Notes: a model not told the origin generated them from the sequence alone. Counted from the stretch's first letter, positions 37,461 to 50,047 are shown. The stretch: 64,000 bases of DNA from Nautilus pompilius (GCA_018389105.1 JACATO010000062.1:186001-250000), one strand, 5' to 3'. A program made the numbers and translations.

Positions 37461-39466
37461 TTGAAAAGGAAAAAAAATTATATGGAGTAGGAGAATTTTA
37501 TTTATACGATTTGTTTTGCAGTTTCTTTTTTTCTTATACATTTCTTCTAAAATTCATTTTCTAATTTTACTTTCGCTTTTTTTTTCTCATTTTCCCAATA
37601 TTTCGCAGAGATCTCCACTTTGGGAAAGGACACTTCTGGAACGGTTCTAAATTCAAGTAGATGTTATGGAACTTTCACGATATGTCTAATACACACAGAC
37701 CTGTGATACAGGCTAAAAATCTACCTTAAAATGTGGGCGCAGAATAAGCAGGAATCTTAAAAACAGCTGGTGACAGAAGTTCAAAACGGTAGCTCAGTCT
37801 TGTGCAAGAATCTCAAGTTAACTGAAAAAAAAATTTCTTTAGCTTATCTCACAGATGAACCTTTAATAAACAAGCAGAAAGTCCTTTAAATAGGATGAGC
37901 CGACATTGGGAAAACTTCAAACCAGTTATGTCCCCTCCACGTCTCTGCCATTTTGAATGGTTGTCATAGCAATTAAAATGTGATATCATTGGCGATTTTC
38001 CTATGTATCCGTGGAATTGTTGCTTCTGTTTTTATCGTATATTTTCAGAAAAAAAAATTTTTTTCAAGATTTTCCTGTCTTAGAACGACAACGTATACAT
38101 AAAAGTATCTCTTATTACAACCGTAATAAAATAAGGGAAATTTTCCCCCTAAGGGCCCACTATTTATCGTTGTTCCAGCTTTAGTTGTTGTTGTCGTTTT
38201 TAAAGTTTCTTCCAAACTCGTGGTTTCTGTTGAGGTGGGTGGCTGGCCGATTTCTAGAAAATCAGCTGGATAAAACATTCTTTTGCATCGTTTGAAGAGA
38301 AGAAGAGTAAGATATTTTTAAATCTTCTTACTTTCCTCCTTAAAAAAAAAGAAAGAAAGAAATTGAAAATGCTGAAAGAACTCATGGTTCTACATTCATT
38401 GCATATTTATACCTTTTTCTACGCCATAAAGAATTGACAAAAAAAAGGGGGGGAGGGGAGGGGACATGTTACTGAAAACGTCTCTTTTTTTTCAAAATCT
38501 CGAGGCCTTAACGGTTTTCCATCACTTGGAAATTCTTTAAGAATGCAAATTGCCTTCCTTACACAGCTCAGACAAGATTCTCTCCTCTGGTCAACGAAAT
38601 ACCAACATCTTTTCATCTGCACCTGGCGCATCCACCAGTATCAATAATAAACAGTGGGCCGGCTTTTCTTCTGAGATGTGACTGATCTCAAAATATAAAC
38701 GAACGATGAGTGGGTGGACTGGTCACCAGCCTTCAATGAATTCTTTTCATATATATCCGCCATCTCTATTTCTTTGATGCAGTTACACCTTTAATATAGT
38801 TGTAATTTGCGCCATTTAAAAATAATAAATTTATTATTATTATTATTATTAATTCTCAACATATACAATAAAACAAAGTTGTTTTTTCCTATCACACAAT
38901 CCACAACAATTCAGGGATATTGCTTATCTCGTTAAATAAATTACCTTTGATAATGTCGATTAAGGAAAAAAACAGATCGCCAAAAAAGATAAATCTCTCT
39001 GCCAGGACGACATAGAGTGTCAAATAAACAGCAATGGCCGGAAATAAGAAATTTTAACAGAACGAGAAAGCCGCTAGAAGTTTACAGTGGAGATATACCT
39101 GTTCTTTATTTATGTAATACGTAAGCAAGACGACTGGAAGTACTGACATCAAGAGTACCCATCGTAAATCTACTTTTACAAAACGGTTATAAGTATCCAA
39201 AAGTATCCAAAGCACTTGGAATTTTCAAAACAATCCTTAGCTATAGCGGTCAAGGATTACCACCAACCAGTTAATCATACCCAGGCGACATAGATTTGTC
39301 ATGATTATCAGTCCATTCTTTTGTGCATGATAATGTACGGGTCAAGTTTTCCCTGTATCGGGTCTTCACTACGTCATCTATCATTGTTCCAGTGTAATTC
39401 TTCTGGATATTATTCAATTATCAAACAAAACAAAAATGCTTATTTGGATAGAATCTAAAGATGCAA
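37461..39466. other. Intergenic, no gene seen
   Basis: AT-rich, with (TTA)n at 38832-38851 and several poly-A/T runs. No coding exon or recognised element. Confidence 0.35.
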
Positions 39467-40393
39467 GTTGTTACACTACCAGTAATTTCTAATTAGAAAT
39501 GTTGATGAGGCTGCAATCGACGCTATATGATGAATAGATGAGGCTGCAATCGACGCTATATGATGTATAGATGAGGCTGCAATCGACGCTATATGATGTA
39601 TAGATGAGGCTGCATCGACGCTATATGATGAATAGATGAGGCTGCAATCGACGCTATATGATGTATAGATGAGGCTGTAATCGACGCTATATGATGTATA
39701 GATGAGGCTGCAATCGACGCTATATGATGAATAGATGAGGCTGCAATCGACGCTATATGATGTATAGATGAGGCTGTAATCGACGCTATATGATGTATAG
39801 ATGAGGCTGCAATCGACGCTATATGATGTATAGATGAGGCTGCAATCGACGCTATATGATGTATAGATGAGGCTGTAATCGACGCTATATGATGTATAGA
39901 TGAGGCTGTAATCGACGCTATATGATATATAGATGAGGCTGTAATCGACGCTATATGATGTATAGATGAGGCTGTAATCGACGCTATATGATGTATAGAT
40001 GAGGCTGCAATCGACGCTATATGATGTATAGATGAGGCTGCAATCGACGCTATATGATGTATAGATGAGGCTGTAATCGACGCTATATGATGTATAGATG
40101 AGGCTGCAATCGACGCTATATGATGTATAGATGAGGCTGTAATCGACGCTATATGATGTAGATGAGGCTGCAATCGACGCTATATGATGTATAGATGAGG
40201 CTGTAATCGACGCTATATGATGAATAGATGAGGCTGCAATCGACGCTATATGATGTATAGATGAGGCTGTAATCGACGCTATATGATGTATAGATCAGGC
40301 TGTAACCGACGTTATATGATGTGACAGAATATGACGTCGATTAGAGCCTCATCTGTACGTTTAATTAGGAATTAATGCTGCTGTAAAAACTAT
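39467..40393 (+). mobile_element. MITE-like element with internal 33-bp minisatellite
   Basis: The left end GTTGTTACACTACCAGTAAT (from about 39468) and the right end, reverse-complemented GTTTTTACAGCAGCATTAAT (to about 40392), form imperfect inverted repeats of about 35 bp that continue into CTAATTA. Between them lie about 24 head-to-tail copies of a 33-bp unit (about 39511-40320). Near the right end a GATGTGACAGAATATGACGT stretch leads into the TIR. The element has no coding capacity. A short copy with the same ends is at 42.3 kb. I could not define a target-site duplication. It may belong to a non-autonomous DNA transposon family. Confidence 0.6.
39511..40320 (+). repeat. 33-bp minisatellite, about 24 units
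   Basis: The unit is TATAGATGAGGCTGCAATCG followed by ACGCTATATGATG. Units vary mainly at GCAATCG/GTAATCG and ATGTATAG/ATGAATAG. The last unit is diverged (GTAACCGACGTT). Because 33 is a multiple of three and the minus strand lacks stops, a 194-codon frame with an 11-residue period runs through it (39589-40173). I regard that frame as a by-product of the repeat. Confidence 0.92.
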
Positions 40394-42292
40394 CTTCTAT
40401 CTCCTTTGCTATAAGAGATCTGACAAACAAAATTCCGCCTGCACAATGTAATGAAGGAAAGATGTCGACATTCTGAGAAATCCCTGTCGCTCACGTAGTT
40501 AAACCGTCTTTTGCCGCAGTATGGAGTATTTCCTCTTCCTGCCAAATGTTTTTAGAGAAAGAAGAGTAAAAATTCTGATCGTATCTTAATATAAATAAAT
40601 ATAAATATTTTTAGCTGTAGACGTTTATTAAAGTGAAACAGTTTTTAATATTCGTGAACCTTAATTGATGACTATTCGAATGCTAGAAAATTGATATCTT
40701 TTTAATTAGCGAGAAATAGAAATTCGAATACAATGATTCACTGTAGCATTTTGTCTCCAGATCCTTTCGAATAATCAGTAAATTGAAAGTAGAGACGCAG
40801 TCAAACTAACGGGATTTTTGATAACGATTTCTGGCTCCTCGGTATACTTCAGAGTTACAGTTGAAGAAGAAGAATAAAAAGGGGACCAGCAACATCCGTA
40901 TCTCTCTGGGAGTTAAGCGCCAGGCCCCGTGACGAAACAAACAAATAAAAAGAAGAACACCGCGTGACACGACCGACCCAATCGGATTTGGGTGTGTCGC
41001 GCGCAACGTTTCAGCAACAGTCAGGGGGAGAGAACTGGAGCCGGTGAAATTTGACTCGGTAGTAGGCGGCCGTTTGCAACCGAATTATCACTCGACGCAG
41101 CAGTCACTCACCAACGAGTTTGTAAAGAAAAAAAGGCCATCCCTTAACACACACACACGAGCGACCACATATATCTGCGCACGCACACACACACACACAC
41201 ACACACCCTCCCCAGGGAGGGAGGAATCCTGAAAAGAGTTAAAACAAAACAAAACAAACAAACAAACGTAGCGAGCGCGATTCCCCGTCACGAGGCGGGC
41301 ATAGCGGATCAAGTCCTCGCGGACGTGTGAACGGCAGTCCGACGAAACGCAGTGATTCAACTCCTAGAAAACCAGCAACACGGAACTAGACACCTGTTTC
41401 CACTTGAACAGGCAGCTGGGAGTTACGCGTCCTGATCTTTGGTAGCGGAGAGATCGTACCTCCCAGCAAGACCATATTCTAATTCCCCCACCACCACCCC
41501 CCCCTCCTCCCCCGGCCTGTCAGTATACACTTTAGTCTAAAGGAACACTCCACTCGAGTCCTCACGTTTTTTAACACACACTTCGCTCGGTTTCAGTGCA
41601 AATATCACTAATTCCAATTTATTAAACACGTATACAAAATAATTAATTTACGTATTCTCAAAGCGATACCTTCAGGTGCCCCCCTCTTTGTGTTTGTAGC
41701 TCTTTTGAAGTGAGAGTGGGAGAAGAGCAATGATGTGGGAAGCCGTGCAAATGGATTTACAGCTGACGCATAGATGAAAAGCCACACACACAGCAGCAGG
41801 CCAACCCGTGACGCAGTTTCTCTTAAGAACCCTTTGACAGAAAGCGATGGGTTCGTGCATCAAACGTAGAAATGCATTGTAATCAACTGGAATTCTGTCG
41901 AAATTATTCACGAGATTTTAACTTACTGAAAATTTGTTTTCGGCTCTGAGGTAAATGGAAGGGACTTTTCTGTTCTTTAAAAAAAAGAAAAGAAAATAAG
42001 TTATAAGATATTAAAGGGACAACAAAGGATAAGTAAAAAGAACAGTAACCCCCACTTATTCTTCAAACAAATTAAGAATTATTATTGACTAAAGTCAAGA
42101 ATTAAAAAGTCGGAATAACTATTTTATTGGCATTCTCTTCATTTCATCTTTCCTTTCCTTTTAATTAAAAAAATTTAAATAATTATTCAAATAAACAAGA
42201 CATTTACATTTGCAAGCCTTCTTTTACTAAATGACTTCGTCCACTGATCAAATCATTATTTATAAATATGTAAGTAGGAAAGACCACCAGGG
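40394..42292. other. Intergenic, no gene seen
   Basis: AT-rich on the left, more CpG at 40800-41480, with a (CA)n run at 41178-41203 and (AAAC)n at 41245-41266. No exon recognised. Confidence 0.35.
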
Positions 42293-42452
42293 ATGGTTGT
42301 TATAGGGTTAAGTGTTTACAACGTCAGTAATTTCCAATTCAACGTGTAGACGAAGCTATAATGACGTCACGTGGCATATGACGAAGCTGTAATAGGACTT
42401 TGGTTATAATGCGTTTAATTAGGAATTACTGGCGCTGTAACAACCAGTTCCG
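42293..42452 (+). mobile_element. Short MITE copy sharing ends with the 39.5-kb element
   Basis: The right end reads TAATTAGGAATTACTGGCGC then TGTAACAACC. The left end GTTTACAACGTCAGTAATTT is its inverted partner. The interior of about 75 bp has two loose copies of an ACGAAGCT-(A/G)TAAT motif that corresponds to the GAGGCTG(C/T)AATCG part of the 33-bp unit. It also holds ATGACGTCACGTGG, a CRE and an E-box fused. No coding capacity. Confidence 0.6.
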
Positions 42453-45175
42453 CTGGTCTACCCTATTTAAAATATTTTTAAAAAAAATTATATTAATCCT
42501 TCTAACAACTCACTTATGGATCAAAAGCGGTTCAGAATAATCAGTGGGACAAAGGTTAACTCGTTGTTTGAGCCAGTCACACGTAATCACGGCGCGGACC
42601 GATCCGCTACAACCGTTCGATATTCGATCCCTCCTGTTAACTTCTGTTTGTTTGTTTTTATAGGTGTGTAGAACCAGCCGGCTAGAACGCCGATGAAGCA
42701 ATGTCGATGCGATTTACTGCCCTCACAGTTTGACGACAGTCGTTTGACTTTCACACATCGCTGTAAATAAACTGAGGTCGCCTGCTGTGAGGCTTGAGAT
42801 ATCCCTAGCTACAAAGAACTCGAAGCCACCCTCCGTGGAGATCCTTCCGAGTACGCAGAGCGAGTCTATTCGCTCGGCGCATCAGTAGTATATAACGCAC
42901 CTTTTAGCCTCAATCTGAGATACTGCGAGCGATGCTGAAAGTGAAATAAATAAATCTAATTTAGAATTTAGAAACGAAAGTAATCGTCGTCGTAGGAACT
43001 GAAATTACTACTACTGTTTTGGTAAGAACTATAGCTGCCGCTGATTTGGAAAAGAAACATTTTAAATAATTGCAATAAAAATAATGGAATTCTCTGGTCA
43101 GCCTTTGTGAAAAAAAACAACAACAAAAGAATAAATACTTCACCTAGAAAATGATGCGATAAAACTAATTCACAAGCCCCGGTCTTATATATATTAAAAA
43201 CCTATTAAAGTTTAATATAAGTAATTCCATGTTTACAATATTGGGATGGATTAAAGATTATACGTTTTTAAATGAAACAGTATGCAGGATTAAAAAAAAA
43301 TATATATATATGTATATAAGATGGACCAGTTTTATGTAAAAAGGAAGGAGGGAATTGATGCACTGAAGTAACAAAAACTTGCCTTAAATTGTATGGGTAG
43401 GTATGAGAACGTCACCACCCCCGCGGTCCATTTGTTGCTTTACTAGAGCCCAGAGTATTACTTCCTTTATAAGCATTTGAGAGAAGGCTGAGAAGACCCT
43501 GTTATTTCACTGGTGCCAGATTCAGATTTTACAGCTCGAAACGTTAACGGTCAACGCTGAGCCACATTAGGTAGGTGTTGTAAGGAATGTGGTTTGACTG
43601 TTTTCCGATTGCTTCAGGGATATTTATTCTTCTAAACAACAATCATTGGTATTAGTGCTTTGTATTCATCTGTTTTGCATATTCTTGCCTTTGGTGTACA
43701 CCAGTAAGGAATGGAATTGGTAGCAATTCTAAAGAAAAACGTTTGCGTACGTGTCTTGCTAATAATTATGTAAATTAAACGTTCGATAATATAATATTGA
43801 AATACGAGAATCTCGATGTTTTGTAAGGAAAAAAACCCATCAGTAATTACAAATTAAAATTAAAAAAAAAAACTATTATAACCTTCACATCAGGACGGAT
43901 TAAAGTTTAAAACATTGGAGCCGCCGTCAAACGAAGAGTGGAAATGTAAGGAAATCAAACTTCTTGTACGACTTCCGGGTAACTATGGAGGGGGTCTTAT
44001 CACCTTAATAAAACGAAAAATTATTTTAAAGATGTCGGTAGCCACGACGTTCACGTTACCTTCGTGCTCAACACTTTTAGTGCCGGATGAACAATAAAAA
44101 AATAAATAAATAAATAGTTTGGTTGATAGAAGACTTTTGCAAACTTCCAACCCGACATAAGGCCGACCGTTTGTCTCCCTCTACAACATCCGACATTTTG
44201 TTTGCTCAATTTTCAAATTAGAAGTCAGCAGAAAGACACCAAGTTTGGGCTTCTTCCACAAAAGCGGCTATTCTGCGCACGGACGTTCGTGGCCAGCCCG
44301 ATATTAAGCAAAGGTAACACGCCGACTTCAGAAATTTCTCGAATAAAGAAGAAGAAAATTAGAAACTCCCACGTATTGTTTAAAAAAACACATCCATTCA
44401 GAAGACAAAATATCGCAGCAGAAGACCGACCGACGCCGGTCGACGAGACGTCACGTGACCATTCCCGGCGTGCAGCTGGTTTGGAGGGAGTTGAAGTTGA
44501 TATGCGCGGCGTCTTAATGCGGCTGCAATGGGAAAGAAAAAACGAAGCGTACAGCAGTTTTCATCGTAGTAAATGCGACACGTATCGAACGAAGCCGGTG
44601 AGGATGATATTCGTTCGATCGATTAGTTTAAATGATTGCAATATGATTATATATACCGATTGGCTGTTTTATACCGATTTTTGGCCCATTTCCTTTTCAT
44701 CCGCTCCAGGTCGAGGTATAAAGATTCCCTGTTTTAAAATTATTTGTTGAGTTACATCTCGTTTCTTGTCTACCCTTGATTTACTTTTGTTAGCATTCTG
44801 TGCCATATGTAAACATTCACTTATCTATAAGAGAAAGAGTCGAGAAACAAGAATTTTGAGAAACATTCGCTTATGTTATTTAAAAGGAAGTGGGAGATTC
44901 ATTATAATTTTTCGGAAACAAGACGATCAGAAAGACTGCTATCTCCTTTCCAGATGAACCAAAGATGTCGGTCATCGTTTCGCATCTTTGTTACTGAGCC
45001 ACGGCTTCGGTTAGAGAGAAGCATTTTTTAAAAAAAAAAATAATGTGTAATGGATAAGTAAATGCTTCCTCACTGCTTCAGATCAGCCAAGTTTCGTGCA
45101 GAAATTTATAATCTCTTCCAAAAAAAATAATAGCCATACTAAGAATTCCTGGCGTTTAAAGGTAAAAAGTCACCG
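42453..45175. other. Intergenic, no gene seen
   Basis: AT-rich. A 182-codon frame at 44202-44750 (plus) is the longest non-repetitive frame here, but its lysine-rich start and mixed composition match nothing. It contains GACGTCACGTGACC at 44448-44461. A weak B-box-like stretch near 42620 was not enough to call a SINE. Confidence 0.3.
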
Positions 45176-45179
45176 TTTT

Positions 45180-45892
45180 ATCTCTCTCTCTGTGTCTGTC
45201 TGTCTGTACTGACGTCATCTCTCTCCCTGTCTGCCTGACTGCTCTGACGTCATATCTCTCTGTACTGATGTCATATTTCTCTCTCTCTGTATTGACGTCA
45301 TATCTCTCTGTACTGATGTCATATCTGTGTACTGGCGTCACCTCTCTCTGTACTGACGTCACCTCTCTCTGTATTAACATCATCTTTCTCTGTACTGACG
45401 TCATCTCTCTCCCTGTCTGTCTCTCTGTACTGATGTCACCTCTCTCTGTATTAACATAATCTTTCTCTGTACTGACGTCATCTCTCTCCCTGTCTGTCTC
45501 TCTGTACTGACGTCACCTCTCTCTGTATTAACATCATCTTTCTCTGTACTGACGTCATCTCTCTCCCTGTCTGTCTCTCTGTACTGACGTCACCTCTCTC
45601 TGTATTAACATCATCTTTCTCTGTACTGACGTCATCTCTCTCCCTGTCTGTCTCTCTGTACTGACGTCACCTCTCTCTGTATTAACATCATCTTTCTCTG
45701 TACTGACGTCATCTCTCTCTCTCTCTGTACTGACGTCACCTCTCTCTGTATTAACATCATCTTTCTCTGTACTGACGTCACCTCTCTCTCTCTCTGTATT
45801 AACGTCACCTCTCTCTCTCTCTCTGTACTGACGTCATCTCTCTCTCTCTCTCTCTCTGTACTGACGTCATCTCTCTCTCTCTCTCTCTGTTT
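45180..45892 (-). repeat. TGACGTCA/CT satellite array 4 with 77-bp higher-order unit
   Basis: CT-rich on the plus strand. The basic unit CTCTCTGTACTGACGTCA(T/C)C alternates with a degenerate form, TGTATTAACATCATC. From about 45423 to 45730 a 77-bp block (one CRE followed by CC, one degenerate unit, one CRE followed by TC, then CCCTGTCTGTCT) repeats about four times, with period checked at 45423 and 45500. The right end fades into pure (CT)n with spaced CREs. Confidence 0.92.
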
Positions 45893-47600
45893 CGTCTCAC
45901 GTAGCTATAGTTGCAATCGATTAATACTGGCTGCAGAAGCTGCCGCGGACCTACGTCTTTCTTGTCGCTTAAAGACTCCAGACGAAGATAAACAAACGCT
46001 CTTATTACGAAGATACCGGCTAAACACGCACAGCAAGCAAGAACTCAGCAAGAAATCAGTTTCCCCAAACGGTGTTTACCAATATTTATAATTTATTTGT
46101 TTTCGAATATTTCCAAGCCATTAGTGTGGCTGAAAGACTTTAACGACCGCGCCGGTTTTTGCTATAATCGAAATTAGGACGGTTTAAATAGCTTCGGCGT
46201 AGCGGGTACCTGGTAAAAAGCAGAGCGCACTGATCAAAAGAGCAAAGGAGAAAACAAGATCGGCTGGCGCATAGAAAGAGAGCTTTTAAAATGAAACCGT
46301 GCAGAAGCAGACCAAACGCCTCGGTAGGCAATATCCAGTAGCAGCCATGCGTGTCTTTCTCGTCCTTCAATCGAGCCGTATTCAACCGTACGTTTAAAAA
46401 AAAAAAAAAAACAACCGGCGAAGAGATGGATCTTGGGATTTCCCACAGATGGGCATCCTTGAACACTGTTTTCAAGGAATGCATGCCCGAGGTGGGGGGG
46501 GGGGGGAGGAGGAAGAGTCGGGTTCGAGGAATGTGCGGATCTCTTAAAACCCGCCCGTCACCCGGGTCCAGAGCTCAGCGGTTTTTGTGAAGCCTCGCAG
46601 TGTAGAAAGCCCGGAGCCGGGAGCTTTGGCCCCAGCAGCTGGCTACGTCTTTGTGGGGGCTGAATGCGGGCCCGGTGGGAGGAGAATCTCGATTGAGCCG
46701 CGATTTCACGCTCGGCACACGCCTTGATGGGCGCGGTGTCCGTATCGGCCACATTAGCGGACGTGAAAGGGGACAGGAAAAGGTAATGAGAAAATGATAC
46801 GAGCGGAACCGGGGGCCGTAAGTGGCCGCGTTAGGTAAGTTCTCGCCGGCGGTCGTGACGGGTTCGGAGCCGAGGGCTGACAATGCGGCGGTGGAAAAGG
46901 AGGTGGGGGGGGGGAGCGAATTCCGATGGTCACCTGTATCCGTAGACTCTCGTTGCCGAAACACGTGGGCCGTCCGTTGACAAACAATCCCATGAGGACT
47001 GGTTTTGGACCAAAGCTTCTCGTGCAGGTGGTGACTTGGACACACAGAGAGGGTGAAAAGTGATTATCTTTTAAATGTTCTATCCGTAACCTTCTGCTGG
47101 ATGGTGGGGGTCGTCTTCCTCGTTTTGCAATAAATCAATCGCCGCCGGTTTTGCGCTTATCGAAGACCTGATCGTTGGGCCGAATCGTAGGAGGCATTTG
47201 AGGATGTTCTGGGAGGAAAGAAAGTTCAAGATAAGAGGAAGACAGGGTTCGCCGTCAGTCCACCCGTGGCACACCCAGTATTTATTTATTCTACGTAGAT
47301 AGAAGTTGATCCCCCCCATTATTAGCTTCTCAAAATCCAAATTGTGCTCGAGTTCGAAGCGGTTCACCTTTAACTCTAGGATGCCCGGTTATCGTGGAAA
47401 CGCGCTCCTCGCTGCTCCGGAAGTTAACGCCTTCGCCCCCACAGCTACCGAGGTTAACAGTTTCGGGAAAATATAATACGCAATTCGGTTGAAAGACCAG
47501 GTAAGATCCAAGAATGGTGGTATTAGGTGTTCTGTTGTTGTTTCCCTCTACAGCCGACCATTAACGTAGGCCCGGACTCCGGAACACTGGTCGGGTCGGG
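45893..47600. other. CpG-rich block, no confirmed gene
   Basis: Bases 46480-47470 are GC- and CpG-rich. A minus-strand frame begins CTAATGGCCGATACG at 46752 and reads MADTDTAPIKAC over 64 codons to a stop, in island-like DNA, but there is no strong donor and no family. A minus-strand frame of 156 codons overlaps it. Either could mark a promoter region; neither is supported as a gene. Confidence 0.25.
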
Positions 47601-47639
47601 ACCAGTGGGTGCCTGACACCGAAATCCGGTCAGTACGAA

Positions 47640-47880
47640 AGCTCCACCACCCCAGGGTACGTTCCGACTGCGATCGACCTACCACCACCACCAGTCAATC
47701 CTACATTTTATAGATGTGGAAGAAAATCGTAGTGCCCGGAGAACCCCCACGCTGCCGGCTGGCGAAATAAAACATGAAAGAGAGGTACGCCAAACCGAGA
47801 CGGTTCGCTGAGGGAATCGAACCAGGGACCCTCGATCGTAGGAGTCCGTCCGGCAAAGCTAACCGCTGGGCAGCCAGCCA
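47640..47880 (-). repeat. tRNA-derived SINE, family A copy 3
   Basis: On the minus strand the A box GGCTGCCCAGCGGTTAG lies at 47860-47876 and the B box GGTTCGATTCCC at 47812-47823. The tail CCAGCCGGCAGCGTGGGGG and then TTCTTCCACATCTATAAAAT follow at about 47707-47762. The head is the best of the three family A copies. The tail also contains TCTCCGGGCACT, a longer version of the segment in the other two. Confidence 0.7.
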
Positions 47881-47889
47881 GGTCAGCGA

Positions 47890-48815
47890 AGCCGATTATA
47901 ATAAAGTCTCCACGAAGAAAGAGTTGGACTTATCTCCCTTCGCGGCGGTGTACGGAACAGAGCGTTTATTTAAGAAGAGGAAGAAGCATACCACTGTAGT
48001 CAGGCGCGAGAACGCAACCCAATTTGCGCCAGCTTTACGACATCCGCTGATGCCGTTACATTACCGAAAAGCGTGACGCCCGGGTCGAGGAACTATATCA
48101 CTCTTCTGCCTGGAAAACGGGCGAGCACTACCTCAACCCTAAACATCTGCTACAATTACACCTGTCACTTCATTCTTGGTACATGACCATTGGGAGGGGG
48201 GTTGGAAGCTTGTCGCTGCTTGTTGTTACCTTCCTTCTGTAGATTTCCAGCTGTTTTGTTCTTTTGCTTTCTTATAAATCGTTGTCATGGTTACTGAGAA
48301 GAGCTCTGCTCTCGCGGCTCTGTGAGACTAAAGAAGAAGAGTTATCGCCCTTACTTTTATAACTCTTTTAAACCGGGTCCCCCCCCCACCCACCGAACAG
48401 TGGTTTGTCCATAATAAATTAGAGGACTCATTACTTGTAGTGTTGAACCTTTTGAGTAATTTACTAAAAAAACAACAACACCAAACTAGCCGTTGCCTTA
48501 CTTTTATAGGTTCGGAAAGTGTTAAAGCATGAACGACACCAAAAAACAAACAAAACAACAACAACAACACAATTTTAAAGCGTCACCTAAAATTCTTGAT
48601 GGCTGACGAAAGCTTTAATAAAAACCCACACACGACAAATATTAGATCGCTGGCGAAACGTCACTAAACACTTCTGTTTCATTGAAAACCGTCCGGCTCG
48701 GAGAACCCTTAACGAGCCGGCTCGCTCATTGATGGCATGGCTACCATCACATTTGCAAAGACGCGATGAATATACGCGGACTAATTGTTTAAGCATTATC
48801 AATAATAATTAAATT
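47890..48815. other. Intergenic, no gene seen
   Basis: (CAA)n-like tracts at 48472 and 48555 and a poly-C run. No exon recognised. Confidence 0.35.
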
Positions 48816-48817
48816 TG

Positions 48818-48826
48818 TTCAGAGAG

Positions 48827-48859
<33 letters not shown>

Positions 48860-48957
48860 CGAGGAGAGAGAGAGAGACGAGAGAGATGATGGATAGAGAT
48901 AGAGAGAGACAGAGAGGGAGAGAGTATTGAGAGAGAGAGAGAGTATTGAGAAGAGAT

Positions 48958-48988
<31 letters not shown>

Positions 48989-49182
48989 TGGAGAGAGAGA
49001 GGGAGGGTGCATGAGATGACCGTCGGTACAGAGAGAGATGACGTGAGTACAGCGAGATCGAGAGAGAGCGACAGACGGAGAGACACACACCACACAGAGA
49101 GAGAGATGATGATTATGATGGAGAGAGAGAGAGAGGAGCAAGCGAGAGGAGAGAGAGAGAGAGAGAGAGAGAAGAGAGAGAG
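48818..49182 (+). repeat. GA-rich tract with decayed satellite units
   Basis: Mainly GA dinucleotides with GAT, GAC and GAG interruptions. It includes GACCGTCGGTACAGAG at 49018 and GACGTGAGTACAG at 49040, decayed forms of the GACGTCAGTACAG unit. This links pure GA tracts to the CRE satellite. Confidence 0.8.
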
Positions 49183-49999
49183 ATGGGTCATGAATAAACA
49201 GGGCCTATTCAGACGCAAGCCATTGTCGCTGTCTGTCTTGGAAATAGTATATACATCAGGTAGCAACCATGTTCGTATTCAGTCTTTGCCACGCACGACT
49301 ACATAACAGTCACGTGATCTTTACGAAGTACGTGGCTACCTGTTTATGAGAGTTCTCTGTATTATTATTTTTTAAAAAAAAAACTGTTTTAACTTTGCTC
49401 TGCAGAAAATGATGGGATACCGGCAAACAACCAACGAACGTAAGGGTGGAACCAAACCAGATGTTACTGTATACTGAAGCACATTAGGAACGCACCACGG
49501 ACATATTTTTCAGTAGTTTATAATATAGCAAGTGGCATGAAGATCACACATCAACTACGTTAGCTATTTGGCATCAAACACAGAGCACAAAGAGGAATGC
49601 TATTTCAAAATGTTTCAATCAAGAGCGTTTAAGAGGTAGACAGGCACTGTACAGAAGCTAGCAGCCGGTGTGTCCTCCAAGCAGCCAGAACACTAGAGAC
49701 GCAGCGCCACTCCATTATCATTTCTGATGAAGATTCTCGATATTCCCTGACGTATCGCAGCCTCGAGCTGACCTGCTTTGGCAGGGTTAAGATGGTCGCA
49801 GCTTTTGCTGAAGCGTGGGAAGTACTCGATGACTTTCCACAGAAAGAGACAGCGTCTAGCAGGTTGTTCGCATGCGTTTGCCCTTCACGCGAATCTTATC
49901 GATTCAGTATCATTGGTAAAAATTACTAATTACTAAATACTTGTGTATTGGAGTAATTCTGAAGCATGTGGTGACAAGAAACACCCTGCATTATACTGT

Positions 50000-50047
50000 C
50001 TCGCCCAACCACAGTCTATACTGTACTATGCACAACTATGACGAAGT
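50000..50047 (-). repeat. Dispersed repeat, inverted copy
   Basis: Read on minus it begins TCGTCATAGTTGTGCATAGT then ACAGTATAGACTGTGG, matching the 54.65-kb copy over about 30 bases with small gaps. Confidence 0.4.

Noticed and set aside
39589-40173. 194-codon frame with an 11-residue repeat (SIHHIASITAS)
   Set aside because: It is the minus-strand reading of a 33-bp minisatellite. It is open only because the unit length is a multiple of three and has no stop. There is no start context, signal or splice site.
44202-44750. 182-codon plus-strand frame
   Set aside because: No recognisable family, no promoter or splice context that I can support, and chance frames of this size are possible in this much sequence.
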